NCBI GenBank assembly: GCA_030427505.1
Contig: JAUICH010000015.1
Location: forward strand, 62,001-126,000
Length of the DNA stretch: 64,000 bases
Direction of reading: 5' to 3'
DNA from: Verrucomicrobiia bacterium
GTDB taxonomy: Bacteria > Verrucomicrobiota > Verrucomicrobiia > Verrucomicrobiales > DEV007
Positions 1 to 9,700 of the stretch are shown here, piece after piece; positions within the stretch are counted from its first letter, which is position 1, and each line of letters opens with the position of its first letter. A model generated the notes under the pieces. The model did not search any database and had not been told where the DNA came from. It worked only from the letters and a program-made list of their open reading frames with translations. The position numbers were made by a program, and so were the translations under genes.

Positions 1-13
1 CTGGGACGCCGTC

Positions 14-934
14 ATGAAACCGCAGGGGTATCCCCCCTACTTCGAGCACCCTGACCCACCGCCCTTTCACCCGGCTTCGCTGAAGTTCGATCCTGGCACG
101 GCCTGGTGGCTGAGCGAGCTCTGCCGCCTGGTTTACACACCGGACCATCGCGAAGGCACCCGCCCATGGAGCCCCAGCGTCCGCCACGACTATCTGGAGG
201 ACTCCGTTTTTCGCGAAACGGCCTCCTTTCATCGAACGGGTTGCCACGCCGCGATCTTCGAAGCGCGCGATCCCTCCCCCGGGACGGAGAAGTTCAGCGT
301 GGTCTGCTTTCGCGGTACCAGCAAGATCCGCCAATGGCTCTTAAACCTGACCGCTCTGCCGGAGCCCTTTCAGGAAGATAAGCCGGACGCCTATGTGCAC
401 AAAGGCTTCAAGCTGCTGTTCGACTCTCTCTGGCCCGAGGTAGAGGCGGCTTTGGAGGAGGTTCAAGAACCCCTCCTATACACGGGACACAGCCTCGGCG
501 CGGCCTTCGCCACCCTGGCCGCCGCGCGGCGACGGCCCTATGCCATGTACACCTTTGGCTCTCCCAGGGTGGGAAATAATAAGTTCCTTCAACCCCTGGA
601 AGACCTGCTTTACTTCCGCGTGGTGAATCATCACGACCTGGTGACCCTGGTACCGGATGTCATCACCACCGACCGCGTCTATCCTTTTCATCACCTGAAG
701 CGGTTCATTTACCTGGATGAGAACGGCGGCTTTCACGAAAACCCCACCCTGGAGGAACTGGGCCCGGACGGCTGGCAACCGCGCGACCCGCTGAAGTTTC
801 TCACGCAGTCCTTCCGCACGCCGCACCCGCCGGACTGCATCATGGATCATTCGCCCATTCGCTATGTCCGCCACCTGGCGATGCTGAGTCAGAAAGGCAA
901 GTCCGGGACAGAAAGCTCGAACATCAAGGCGTGA
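14..934 (+). CDS. Class 3 lipase family protein
   Basis: Predicted alpha/beta-hydrolase of the fungal-lipase-like class 3 family, acting on ester bonds of lipids or similar substrates. The nucleophile elbow GHSLG places Ser160. Asp208 in NHHDLVTLVP and His279 in MDHSP are the likely remaining triad members, and the spacing suits the family. I see no signal peptide or membrane segment, so it is probably cytoplasmic. The frame stays open to the window edge, so the true start could lie upstream. The FtsB-like gene downstream is convergent. The substrate cannot be deduced from sequence. Confidence 0.85.
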   Translation: MKPQGYPPYFEHPDPPPFHPASLKFDPGTAWWLSELCRLVYTPDHREGTRPWSPSVRHDYLEDSVFRETASFHRTGCHAAIFEARDPSPGTEKFSVVCFRGTSKIRQWLLNLTALPEPFQEDKPDAYVHKGFKLLFDSLWPEVEAALEEVQEPLLYTGHSLGAAFATLAAARRRPYAMYTFGSPRVGNNKFLQPLEDLLYFRVVNHHDLVTLVPDVITTDRVYPFHHLKRFIYLDENGGFHENPTLEELGPDGWQPRDPLKFLTQSFRTPHPPDCIMDHSPIRYVRHLAMLSQKGKSGTESSNIKA

Positions 935-1027
935 GGACCCACCTCACCTGAGAGTCAGCAGGTCACTTCATTTGGCGGACGAATCCGTCACAAGCTTACC
1001 TTCTTCGCGACCGGTAAAGGCCGTCCG

Positions 1028-1396
1028 CTACGGCCGGTCTTCCCGCTGAATGCGGAAGATGAACTCGCCCTCGCGCTGCTTGTCCAGCTTGTCTCGGGCC
1101 ACGGCTTCGAGAAATTCGGGATCGCTACGGAGCCATTCCAGCTCGTTTCGGAGCCGGTCGCGCTCGGCGGCCTTTTCGTCCCGGATGGCCGTTAGATCCT
1201 GCACGTCCGCGTTCAGTTCGCGGGCGCGCTGCACTTCGGGCCAAAAGAAACGCAGGATGACCCCGAGAGCCCCCAGGAACAGAATCACCAGCATGAGCTG
1301 GCTGAGCCGCTGCCAGACGCAGGGGCGCAGATCCAGCTCATCGTCGTCGCCGGTGAAATGGGGATCTTCGAGTATGGGTACGTTTCTTTTTCCCAT
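1028..1396 (-). CDS. Septum formation initiator, FtsB/DivIC-like
   Basis: Small bitopic division protein of 122 residues. It has a short acidic cytoplasmic N-terminus, one membrane helix (about residues 33-52, LMLVILFLGALGVILRF) and a periplasmic coiled coil (about 55-95, rich in Glu, Arg and Leu). The C-terminal segment with YARDKL-like text (VARDKLDKQREGE) is typical of the family. Members bridge FtsL and FtsQ in the divisome. It lies just downstream of enolase on the same strand with about a 50-bp gap. The enolase-DivIC order is common in bacteria and suggests co-transcription. Confidence 0.85.
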   Translation of the reverse strand: MGKRNVPILEDPHFTGDDDELDLRPCVWQRLSQLMLVILFLGALGVILRFFWPEVQRARELNADVQDLTAIRDEKAAERDRLRNELEWLRSDPEFLEAVARDKLDKQREGEFIFRIQREDRP

Positions 1397-1445
1397 GGCA
1401 GCGCGCTACTCAGGCGGCGCCGCGGTCTTTCCGGAAGTTTGCCTT

Positions 1446-2784
<1,339 letters not shown>

Positions 2785-2858
2785 AGGTTCCTAAAAAAGG
2801 AACAACGGGAACATGACAAGCTGGTCACGTCCGCCAGCCACAGCAAGTGACGTTCCCT

Positions 2859-4712
2859 TCAGGAAGCGTAGGCTCTGATGCCTGTGATCTTGTATTCGTG
2901 GGGCTCGCCCGTCTCGGTCAGCTTTAGGATGACGGTGTCTCCCACCTTGGTTGTCAGCAAAGACTTACCGACTTCGGAAAGATAGGATATGACGCCGTTG
3001 GCGGGATCGCTGTCCCACGCACCGAGGATGGTGAAATTCTGCTTCCGGCCGTCGGCGGTTTCGAGATCCACTACCGAGCCGATGGACACTTCAGCCGTGT
3101 CCGCGCCTTTAAAGTCCGTGGGTTTGGCGACGTTCAGGTCGTTCTCCCACTCCGCTTTCCGGCGCATCAGCACGCGCTGCTGCTCCTTGGCGGACTTATA
3201 TTCGAAGTTTTCCCGAAGGTCCCCATAGGAGCGGGCAATCTGGATGTCCTTGCGGTTTTCCGGAATTCGCTTGTTGACGAGTTCGTCGTAGTCGCGCTTA
3301 CGCTTCTGGAAGCTGTCCCAGGAGACGATCAGCGTAATGTCTTCGCGCTCATCCGGTTTGCCGGTAATGAGTTCCTGAATCTCAGGATGAATTTTGACGA
3401 TTCGCGCCAAGAGGGAACGGCGGTTGAGCTCCTCGAAAACGGGAGTCATCAGAAGCCGGCGGGCAAAGTGGCGGACGGTATTCAGGTTGGCACCGCGCAC
3501 GAGATCGGGAATCAGCTCGCGGTCGTCGATCAGCAAATCGTGAATCCGGTTACTCTTCTTGCCCTCTTCGTCGTAGTGCTCCGCCTCCAGAATGTTCATG
3601 AGGGAAGCGGCCAGCTCCGAATCGAACACCGGTTGCGCGGCGCCGGAGCGCTCTTTGCAGATCCAGGCGAGCGCTTCGGAACTCAGGCTGCGCTGTTGCA
3701 GGCTCTTGACGAGAAATTCTTCAAACTCCGCCGTCTTGCCCTGCTCGATGAGAAGGTGAGCGATTTCGCTGATGGTCCGGGCGGTGCATTCATTCAAAAG
3801 CCGGTAGGCTTCGTCCATCCACTCGTCTCCGAAAGCGGACGGAAACTCCTTGAAGACTTCGCGCTGCTTCGACACCGCCAAGGCGTTCAGCATTTCCGCA
3901 AGCCTTTCGCGCTGCGTCTTTAGCACTTCCTCCAGCGTGATCTGGCTTTCGTCGAACTTCAGTTCGGGAACTTTTTCCTGAAGTTCGTTCCGGGCCAGCA
4001 TGAGTTCCACCGAAGGCCCGAGATTGAGCTTCAGGCCCTTGCGGGCGGCGTCGTTGATGGTTTCAACCACTTCGAGGAGGTCTTCCGCCGGTTTGTCGAA
4101 AATGGACAGATCCTTGATGATGGCCTCGACTCGTTTGGCCTTCTCCTTTAAGTCGCGGGTGCCTTTAAAGTCGTCCAGCAGTGCTTCCGAAGGAGAAAAA
4201 TCCGCGGCACGCAGCTCCAACGGCTCGGACCTTTTCGAAGGCACCACAAACTGCCGGTCCGCGCGAAGTTTCTTTTTCGCGCCATCCCACCAGTTTTTAT
4301 ACCGGCCCTCGGGGATGATGCGGCCCTTCAGCATGTCATCCAGGCTGTCGAGTTTCAACGTTCCCCCGCTGCTTTCCAGGGCCAGGCGGACCAGATTGGC
4401 CGGTTCGTCTTTCGCCAAGGCCTGCAGGCCCTCCAGATCCGTCAACCGGCGGGTCAAAAAGTGGTCGTCCGGCAGTATCTCCAGGGAACTGGCGGCAAAC
4501 TTCAAGGCCATGAAGTGTCCGGGTTTGTCCTCGAAGTCGACCTTCAGCTTAAGACCCAGCAGGTCCCACTCCTTGATTCGGCCTACGCCCCAACTTTTGT
4601 GGATGCAGAACACCCCGGGCCGGAGTTGATCGATCTTTTCGGCGGAGGTTCGGTCTATCTTCCCTACAGCAACTAAATTTTCCAAGGTGGCATCCATTCG
4701 CGAACCGAACAT
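2859..4712 (-). CDS. GreA-type elongation factor with large N-terminal extension
   Basis: The last 160 or so residues are a GreA-family transcript-cleavage factor: the coiled coil with its acidic tip (GDLREN, residues 497-502, followed by EYKSAKEQQ) and the FKBP-like C-terminal domain (ending ITGIRAYAS). GreA enters the RNA polymerase secondary channel and stimulates cleavage of backtracked RNA. In ordinary GreA the protein is about 158 residues; here about 430 residues of mostly helical, charged sequence precede it. The N-terminus (WGVGRIKEWD, DFEDKPGHFMALKFA) looks like a small beta-barrel. A second in-frame ATG at 4697 is a possible start. The role of the extension is unknown. Confidence 0.8.
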   Translation of the reverse strand: MFGSRMDATLENLVAVGKIDRTSAEKIDQLRPGVFCIHKSWGVGRIKEWDLLGLKLKVDFEDKPGHFMALKFAASSLEILPDDHFLTRRLTDLEGLQALAKDEPANLVRLALESSGGTLKLDSLDDMLKGRIIPEGRYKNWWDGAKKKLRADRQFVVPSKRSEPLELRAADFSPSEALLDDFKGTRDLKEKAKRVEAIIKDLSIFDKPAEDLLEVVETINDAARKGLKLNLGPSVELMLARNELQEKVPELKFDESQITLEEVLKTQRERLAEMLNALAVSKQREVFKEFPSAFGDEWMDEAYRLLNECTARTISEIAHLLIEQGKTAEFEEFLVKSLQQRSLSSEALAWICKERSGAAQPVFDSELAASLMNILEAEHYDEEGKKSNRIHDLLIDDRELIPDLVRGANLNTVRHFARRLLMTPVFEELNRRSLLARIVKIHPEIQELITGKPDEREDITLIVSWDSFQKRKRDYDELVNKRIPENRKDIQIARSYGDLRENFEYKSAKEQQRVLMRRKAEWENDLNVAKPTDFKGADTAEVSIGSVVDLETADGRKQNFTILGAWDSDPANGVISYLSEVGKSLLTTKVGDTVILKLTETGEPHEYKITGIRAYAS

Positions 4713-4789
4713 AGGAGCAAAGTCTTAAGCGCCAAGTAAAAATTAGGGGTTGCCAGGGAAATGCCGATGTGTTTATCCTCACGCCCGAC

Positions 4790-5206
4790 ATGATGAAGAA
4801 GCTTCTTCCCCTCATTCTTTTGGCTGGCATGGTGACCACGGTTTCCGCGGATATCCAGGCTCCTCCGAAAGATCGTTACAATTCGGTCAGGAAACTGAGC
4901 CGTGGTCTTGCAAACATCGTCTATGGCCTGACGGAAGTTCCGGCTTCGATGGTGCGTGAGCATCAGATGCACGGACAATCGACCGAAATTGCCTTTTACG
5001 GTTTCATCAACGGCTTGGAGCGCGCTGGTAACCGCTTTGCCTACGGCTTCTACGAAGTCGTTAACTTCCGCAAACCGCTGTATAAGGACAGCTTCCGCGC
5101 GCCTTATAAGGGCTCTTACAAGGACCTGGAAAACGGTTACTCGGAATTCCCGCCCCAAATCGGGTACCTTTCCACTGCCGACTACGTCCGCAGCGTCTCC
5201 TACTAG
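4790..5206 (+). CDS. Exosortase system-associated protein, TIGR04073 family
   Basis: Small exported protein of 138 residues. The ATG start at 4790 gives MMKKLLPLILLAGMVTTVSA, a clear Sec signal peptide with cleavage after VSA. A GTG further upstream would also be in frame but adds residues before the signal. The mature part carries the family pattern RKLSRGLANIVYG, the PASM segment and GFINGLERAGNRFAYGFYEV. TIGR04073 proteins are found in genomes with PEP-CTERM/exosortase systems, mainly Verrucomicrobia and Lentisphaerae; their function is unknown. The gene is divergent from the GreA-like gene and followed by a strong terminator. Confidence 0.8.
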   Translation: MMKKLLPLILLAGMVTTVSADIQAPPKDRYNSVRKLSRGLANIVYGLTEVPASMVREHQMHGQSTEIAFYGFINGLERAGNRFAYGFYEVVNFRKPLYKDSFRAPYKGSYKDLENGYSEFPPQIGYLSTADYVRSVSY

Positions 5207-5240
5207 ACGGGAAGCTTTCCTCCGAAACTCGAAAAAAGCG

Positions 5241-5274
5241 AAAAGCACCCTCCCCGGGGTGCTTTTCCTTTTTC
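5241..5274 (+). terminator. Rho-independent terminator (probably bidirectional)
   Basis: AAAAGCACCC (5241-5250) pairs perfectly with GGGTGCTTTT (5257-5266) around a 6-base loop and is followed by CCTTTTTC. An A-run precedes the stem, so it could also end transcription of the convergent FolE2 gene. Confidence 0.85.
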
Positions 5275-5341
5275 TGGTGCTGAGCTTGGGCTCTTCGAAA
5301 TCTTCGAAAGGATCTGCGTCCCCCCCCGGCCACAAGCCACG

Positions 5342-6130
5342 CTACTGAGCCACGCTTTTTTCGATCACGGCGTAGGCATTGTGGTTGTGAATGGACTCGA
5401 AGTTCTCCGCTTCCACCCGGTACCACACGATATTTTCCTGCTCGTTCGAAAGCGCGGCGACGTTCCGGACGAGGTCTTCCACGAAAACGGGATTGTCGAA
5501 GGCGATTTCCGTGACGCGTTTTTCATCCGGCCGTTTCAGAACGCTATACAGCTCGCTGCTGGCACAGCGTTCCACCAGGCGGATGAGGTCCTCAATCCAA
5601 ATCGGTTCCGCAAACCTCACGGAAAACCGCACGATACCACGCTGATTGTGCGCCCCGCGTTCGCTGATGGCCTTGGAACAGGGACACAAAGTGGTCACGG
5701 GCACGCATACCGTGAGGACGAAATCTTCTGCTTTGTCCCGAAAGGCCTCGATCTCAAAGATCACCTCATAGTCCATCAAGCCGGGCGATTTTGAAACCGG
5801 CGCACGCTTTTGGAGGAAAAATGGAAACCGGACCTCCACATGTGCCCGCTGCGCGTTCAAGCGGTCGAGCAATTCCCGGGGAAGGTTTGAAATGCTGTGC
5901 ACGTCCAGCACGGGACCGTGGGAATTGAGCACTTCGATAAAGCGGCTCATGTGAGTGCCCTTGTACTGGTGAGGCAGATCCACCGCCAGCGAGACCGTGG
6001 CCACCGTGCCTTGCAGGTGTTCCTCCTTGTCCTGAATCTGCACGGGATAACGCAGATCCTTCACTCCCACCCGATCGATCGGCAGATTGCGCAAGTCCGG
6101 CTCGCTCTGTGTGTCTTTCAAACCCTGCAT
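5342..6130 (-). CDS. folE2: GTP cyclohydrolase FolE2 (type IB)
   Basis: Catalyses GTP to 7,8-dihydroneopterin triphosphate, the first step of tetrahydrofolate and queuosine-type pathways. The protein has 262 residues. It carries the FolE2 signature TTLCPCSKAISERGAHNQRG with the metal-binding Cys, the LDVHSISNLPRELLDRLNAQ segment and the C-terminal SIHNHNAYAVIE. FolE2 differs from zinc-dependent FolE and can use other divalent metals. It stands alone on this strand between two terminator regions. No zinc-responsive operator was recognised upstream. Confidence 0.95.
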   Translation of the reverse strand: MQGLKDTQSEPDLRNLPIDRVGVKDLRYPVQIQDKEEHLQGTVATVSLAVDLPHQYKGTHMSRFIEVLNSHGPVLDVHSISNLPRELLDRLNAQRAHVEVRFPFFLQKRAPVSKSPGLMDYEVIFEIEAFRDKAEDFVLTVCVPVTTLCPCSKAISERGAHNQRGIVRFSVRFAEPIWIEDLIRLVERCASSELYSVLKRPDEKRVTEIAFDNPVFVEDLVRNVAALSNEQENIVWYRVEAENFESIHNHNAYAVIEKSVAQ

Positions 6131-6165
6131 GGAAATGAAGATAGTACTCCCACCATTAACCCGCT

Positions 6166-6194
6166 TCTCCCAGCCTTGAGAAGGCTGGGAGAAA
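6166..6194 (-). other. Perfect hairpin upstream of folE2
   Basis: A 13-bp perfect stem, TTCTCCCAGCCTT (6166-6178) with AAGGCTGGGAGAA (6182-6194), around a 3-base loop, lies between the rpsR terminator and folE2. Its position allows either a second terminator for the ribosomal-protein unit or structure in the folE2 leader. No T-run follows on the minus strand, which weakens the terminator reading. Confidence 0.5.
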
Positions 6195-6225
6195 ACAAAT
6201 GAGCCACCGTTCCGGGTGGCTCATC
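6193..6225 (-). terminator. Terminator of the rpsR unit
   Basis: Read on the minus strand, a 10-bp perfect stem (6200-6209 with 6216-6225, ATGAGCCACC/GGTGGCTCAT) is followed by TTGTTTT (6199-6193). It lies about 45 bp after the rpsR stop codon. Confidence 0.75.
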
Positions 6226-6268
6226 ACTACAAATGCCATTCTCGCCCGAGGGGGCGGGAAGCAATGCT

Positions 6269-6508
6269 TTAGTACATCAAGTTCAGAGCCCGAGCCCGCT
6301 TGATCTCCCGCGTGATGCGGCGATGCAGCTTGGCCGACACGCCTGTCACGCGCCGGGGATAAATCTTGCCCGTCTCGCTGGTAAACTTTCTCAGCACATC
6401 CGGATTGAGATGGCTCACTTTTTCCGCTGGCAGATCCAGACGGCGGCGAGGCATCTTACGATTCGCGCGGCGCAGATTCGCCGCTCTTTCCTTGGTTTTC
6501 GGTCCCAT
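6269..6508 (-). CDS. rpsR: 30S ribosomal protein S18
   Basis: 79-residue basic protein of the small subunit platform. The S18 core is plain: DVLRKFTSETGKIYPRRVTG, then AKLHRRITREIKRARALNL. It follows rpmG (L33) on the same strand with a 13-bp gap, so the two are co-transcribed. The usual rpsF and rplI partners are not adjacent here. Confidence 0.96.
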   Translation of the reverse strand: MGPKTKERAANLRRANRKMPRRRLDLPAEKVSHLNPDVLRKFTSETGKIYPRRVTGVSAKLHRRITREIKRARALNLMY

Positions 6509-6521
6509 AAGATCAGTCCGT

Positions 6522-6695
6522 TTACTTTCTTTCCCGGTGCAGGGTACGCCGCTTAAGGAAGGGATTAAACTTCACCTTCTCCAAACGGCCGGGAGTCCGA
6601 AGGCTTTTCTTGTTCCTCGTGGTCACGTACCGCGAGGCCGTGGCGCCTTCTTCCTTCGCCTCGGTGCATTCCAGGATAATAACTTCGCGTGGCAT
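6522..6695 (-). CDS. rpmG: 50S ribosomal protein L33
   Basis: Short gene of 57 residues beginning [14 protein letters not shown] and ending RRTLHRERK. The segment [10 protein letters not shown] with [14 protein letters not shown] is the L33 pattern. Only one Cys is present (ILEC), so this is the zinc-free (C-minus) type of L33. It is directly upstream of rpsR, 13 bp away, and downstream of the DksA-like gene. Confidence 0.93.
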   Translation of the reverse strand: MPREVIILECTEAKEEGATASRYVTTRNKKSLRTPGRLEKVKFNPFLKRRTLHRERK

Positions 6696-6750
6696 TTTGT
6701 TAGTGTTCTTAAAGGTTCCGTGAACCCAGGGGATTCACTTCGTGCTTACC

Positions 6751-7632
6751 TCAATCTTCCTCTTCATCGTCACCCCCGCCCTTGGCGTTGGAGTCCATCA
6801 GCCCGAAGAGAGAGGTCACGGGTTGACGAAAATTCCCCCCGAATTCCTGATTTTCAAGTTCTTCCTGACAGCGCACGGTCAAACGGGCAAAAGGAATGGC
6901 TTCCAGGCGCTCCACCGGAATCTTGTCTCCGGACACTTCGCAGATCCCGTAAGTGCCTTGTTCTATGCGTTTCAGGGCCTCTTCGATCTCGTAGAGAGCG
7001 TCTTGTTCTTTCGAAATGAGGTTCAGGGCAAAGTCGCGGTCGTAAGCATCGCTGCCCGCGTCGGCCTGGTGCATGCCAAAGGCGGAAGCCTCGCTTCCTT
7101 CCGCGCGGGAGCGCAGAGCGTCTTTCGCGACACCAGTCATTTGATCGAGTAGCAAGTCCCGAAGGTCCAGCAGCTTCTGCTGCTGACGCTTCAAGAAGGG
7201 AGTCATTTTCTGGGCGCTCTTTCCGCTGGCGGAAGCGGTGGCGGTTTTCGTGGTCCGGGCCGGTTTCTTATTCGGTTCTGGAGTGGGTTTGGCTTTAGAT
7301 TTGGGTGCGGACGGCTTTTTCACGGTGGTGGTGGTGGATCCGGCGGCTTTCTTCTTCACCGCGGGTTTGGAAATCGTTTTCTCTACAGCGGCCTTTTTCG
7401 TGGCGGCTTTCTTTGTGACGGTTTTTTTCGCCACTTTCTTCACGGCAGGTCTTGCCGCGGTCTTTGTCTTGGCTGTTGCCTTCTTTTTCACTGCGGCAGC
7501 CTTCTTCTTCGCCTTGGCGCTTCCAGCAGTTGCCGCGCCGCCCGCCTTCGTCTTCTCGCGGACAGCGGCTTTCTTTTTCACGGTAGCCGCCTTCGTCTTG
7601 GACGGCCCTTTCTTTGCGGCCTTCTTAGCCAT
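6751..7632 (-). CDS. DksA/TraR-like protein with histone-H1-like tail
   Basis: Residues 1-140 are a low-complexity Lys/Ala/Thr/Pro tail made of repeats such as VKKKA, KKAATKKA and TVKK, resembling eukaryotic H1 tails and likely to bind nucleic acid. Residues 145-265 match the DksA/TraR fold: a coiled coil (KRQQQKLLDLRDLLLDQM) with acidic tip DAGSDAYDRD, then the finger GICEVSGDKIPVERLEAIP. Two of the four zinc ligands are changed: C231-x2-S234 and C255-x2-E258. An acidic tail (GGGDDEEED) closes the protein. DksA proteins bind the RNA polymerase secondary channel; whether this one does is inference. It lies upstream of rpmG-rpsR. Confidence 0.8.
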   Translation of the reverse strand: MAKKAAKKGPSKTKAATVKKKAAVREKTKAGGAATAGSAKAKKKAAAVKKKATAKTKTAARPAVKKVAKKTVTKKAATKKAAVEKTISKPAVKKKAAGSTTTTVKKPSAPKSKAKPTPEPNKKPARTTKTATASASGKSAQKMTPFLKRQQQKLLDLRDLLLDQMTGVAKDALRSRAEGSEASAFGMHQADAGSDAYDRDFALNLISKEQDALYEIEEALKRIEQGTYGICEVSGDKIPVERLEAIPFARLTVRCQEELENQEFGGNFRQPVTSLFGLMDSNAKGGGDDEEED

Positions 7633-7828
7633 GACTCGGGGATTCGTTTGGGGGTTTCGTCAGGTTTGCAGACGACCCCAGCGATCTCCTTTTTCGCCAT
7701 TCTACACGTGAGCCGGGGTGCCGCCGGAAAAATGGAGCGGATTATTAGTTCGCTTTCTCCGAGTCCGCAAGGGAAAATCTCCCAATCGGCGTAAGCACCG
7801 CATGTTCCACTTTTTTCCGGGAAATCGC

Positions 7829-9616
7829 CTAGAACGCCCAGATTTTCGGGATCAATAAACTGGCCACCAGCCAGAGCAGCACCGCCAGGGGAAGTCCGAC
7901 CTTGGAAAAGTCCGAAAACCGGTAGCCTCCCGCCCCAAAGACGTAGGTGTTGGTTTGATATCCGATGGGGGTCACGAAACTGGCGCTCGCCGCGAACATG
8001 ACCGCCACGACAAAGGGACGCGGATCCACATTCAGCGACTGGGCCACGCCGATGGCGATGGGGGTCACCAGGGCCGCCACGGCGTTGTTGCTGATGAGTT
8101 CCGTGAGGATGGCCGTCAGCAAATAGACCATGCACAGCATCACGGGCGCGCCGTGCACGCCGAACCACTCCGTGCTTTTTTCCGCCATCAGCCGGGCGGT
8201 GCCGGTTTCTTTCAATGCCAGGCCCAGTCCCAGCATGCCGAAGATCATGAAGATCACCCGCCACTGAACGGCTTCGTAAGCTTCCGCTGGATCGATGCAC
8301 CGCGTGGCCATGACGACGAACACCGCGGCCAGGGCGAGGTATTGAACCGGAATGAACTGAAAAGATCCAAACACCATGAACGCCGCCAGGGCCGCCAGCG
8401 CGACCGGCGCTTTCGAGCGGCGCAGGGGCCGGTCCTTAGGCCGGCTCAGGTTGATGAAGTCTTTCTCCTCGAACAACTCGTTCATACGGTCCGCCGGACC
8501 TTCCACCAGCAGGGTATCGCCAAAGTTCAGCTTCACTTCCTCGAACCGTTCCCTCAGGTTTTCCCCCTGGCGGTGCACGGCGAGGATCAACACGCCATAG
8601 CGCTGGCGAAAGTTCAGGTCCCTCAGGCTGCGTCCTTCCAGGCTCGAACCGGGCCCCACAATGCCTTCCATGATGACGGCGGACTGGGTACTGACGGGGC
8701 TCAGGCCCAAATCGGACTCCGGCAGCAGGTCCAGTCCCCGCGTCTGACTGAGTTCCATGACTCCCGCGGCGCGGCTCTTTAGCAGCAGCAGATCCCCTCT
8801 CTCAAAGGTCACCAGATTCAAAGGCGTCTTCAGGGTCTCCCCGTTCCGGACAACTTCGATGATCCGAAGCTCCCGCATCTTGGCCAGGGGAGACTCGGGA
8901 AAAGGTTTGCCCACCAGGGGCGACGCTTCCGAAACGATGGCCTGGGTGAGAAACTCTTTCCCTTCTTCCGCTTCGAAGAGAGTGGAAAGGGTAATCCGGT
9001 TCGGCAGCAGTTTTCGTCCGAACAGGAGCAGATAGACGATCGTAACCGCCACGAACACGATCCCCAGCTTTCCGACTTCGAACATGGAGAAAGGCTCCAG
9101 CCCCACCTCCTCCGCCATGCCGCCCGCGATGAGGTTCGTGGAGGTGCCAATCATGGTGCAGGTGCCGCCCACGATGGCGGCATAGGACAGCGGGATGAGA
9201 TAGTGCGAAGCCTTCAGGTCGAACTTCCGGCAATGCCGCAGCACAATGGGCAGGAAGACCACCACCACGGGCGTGTTGTTCGCCACGGAAGACAAGGTAG
9301 CCACGATCAGGAGGAGCACCGCCAGCACCCGGAAAGGCGACTTTCCCGCCACTCTCTCGAAGAGACTACCCAGGGCTTCGATCAATCCGGTCCGCTCCAG
9401 CGCGGCGCTCATCACGAACATGCAAGCCACGGTGATGGGCGCGCCATTGGCAAAAACGGTCATGCCCGAGTCCGGGCCGATAACTCCCACCAGCACCAGC
9501 AAAACAAAGGCCCCCATGGCGGCGAGATCCGGCGAAAGCCACTCTTTCAGAAAGCAAAAAAAGACCGCCACCACGACGGCGCAGGTCAACAGTTGCTTCC
9601 ATATTTCCACTTCCAT
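7829..9616 (-). CDS. SLC13-family permease with RCK_C domains
   Basis: 595-residue polytopic membrane protein of the divalent anion:Na+ symporter type (citrate/sulfate/dicarboxylate group). Hydrophobic helices fill residues 1-190 and 395-595. Between them are two TrkA-C/RCK_C regulatory domains: EASPLVGKPFPESPL with LLLLKSRAAGVMEL, and PGSSLEGRSLRDLNFRQRYG with GDTLLVEGPADRMNELF. The membrane half contains ANNTPVVVVFLPIVL and GTCTMIGTSTNLIAGG, typical of SLC13 transport sites. The substrate cannot be assigned. It is divergent from cstA. Confidence 0.88.
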   Translation of the reverse strand: MEVEIWKQLLTCAVVVAVFFCFLKEWLSPDLAAMGAFVLLVLVGVIGPDSGMTVFANGAPITVACMFVMSAALERTGLIEALGSLFERVAGKSPFRVLAVLLLIVATLSSVANNTPVVVVFLPIVLRHCRKFDLKASHYLIPLSYAAIVGGTCTMIGTSTNLIAGGMAEEVGLEPFSMFEVGKLGIVFVAVTIVYLLLFGRKLLPNRITLSTLFEAEEGKEFLTQAIVSEASPLVGKPFPESPLAKMRELRIIEVVRNGETLKTPLNLVTFERGDLLLLKSRAAGVMELSQTRGLDLLPESDLGLSPVSTQSAVIMEGIVGPGSSLEGRSLRDLNFRQRYGVLILAVHRQGENLRERFEEVKLNFGDTLLVEGPADRMNELFEEKDFINLSRPKDRPLRRSKAPVALAALAAFMVFGSFQFIPVQYLALAAVFVVMATRCIDPAEAYEAVQWRVIFMIFGMLGLGLALKETGTARLMAEKSTEWFGVHGAPVMLCMVYLLTAILTELISNNAVAALVTPIAIGVAQSLNVDPRPFVVAVMFAASASFVTPIGYQTNTYVFGAGGYRFSDFSKVGLPLAVLLWLVASLLIPKIWAF

Positions 9617-9641
9617 CGAACGGGTCCAGGTGCTTATTTAG

Positions 9642-9655
9642 CGTTTGCGCAAACG
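9642..9655. promoter_or_regulatory. Candidate LacI-type operator between SLC13 gene and cstA
   Basis: CGTTTGCGCAAACG is a perfect 14-bp palindrome with a central CG, the shape of LacI/GalR-family operators. It sits in the 84-bp divergent gap, so one regulator could act on both the permease and cstA. No regulator gene is adjacent. Confidence 0.35.
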
Positions 9656-9700
9656 GGAAACGGACTCTTTACCCATAACCCCGGAAAAAGCCAACCGATC

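Noticed and set aside
9203-9700. N-terminal extension of CstA
   Set aside because: It runs through the divergent permease gene and is rich in His/Arg/Gln, with no homology to CstA; the ATG at 9701 gives the normal start.
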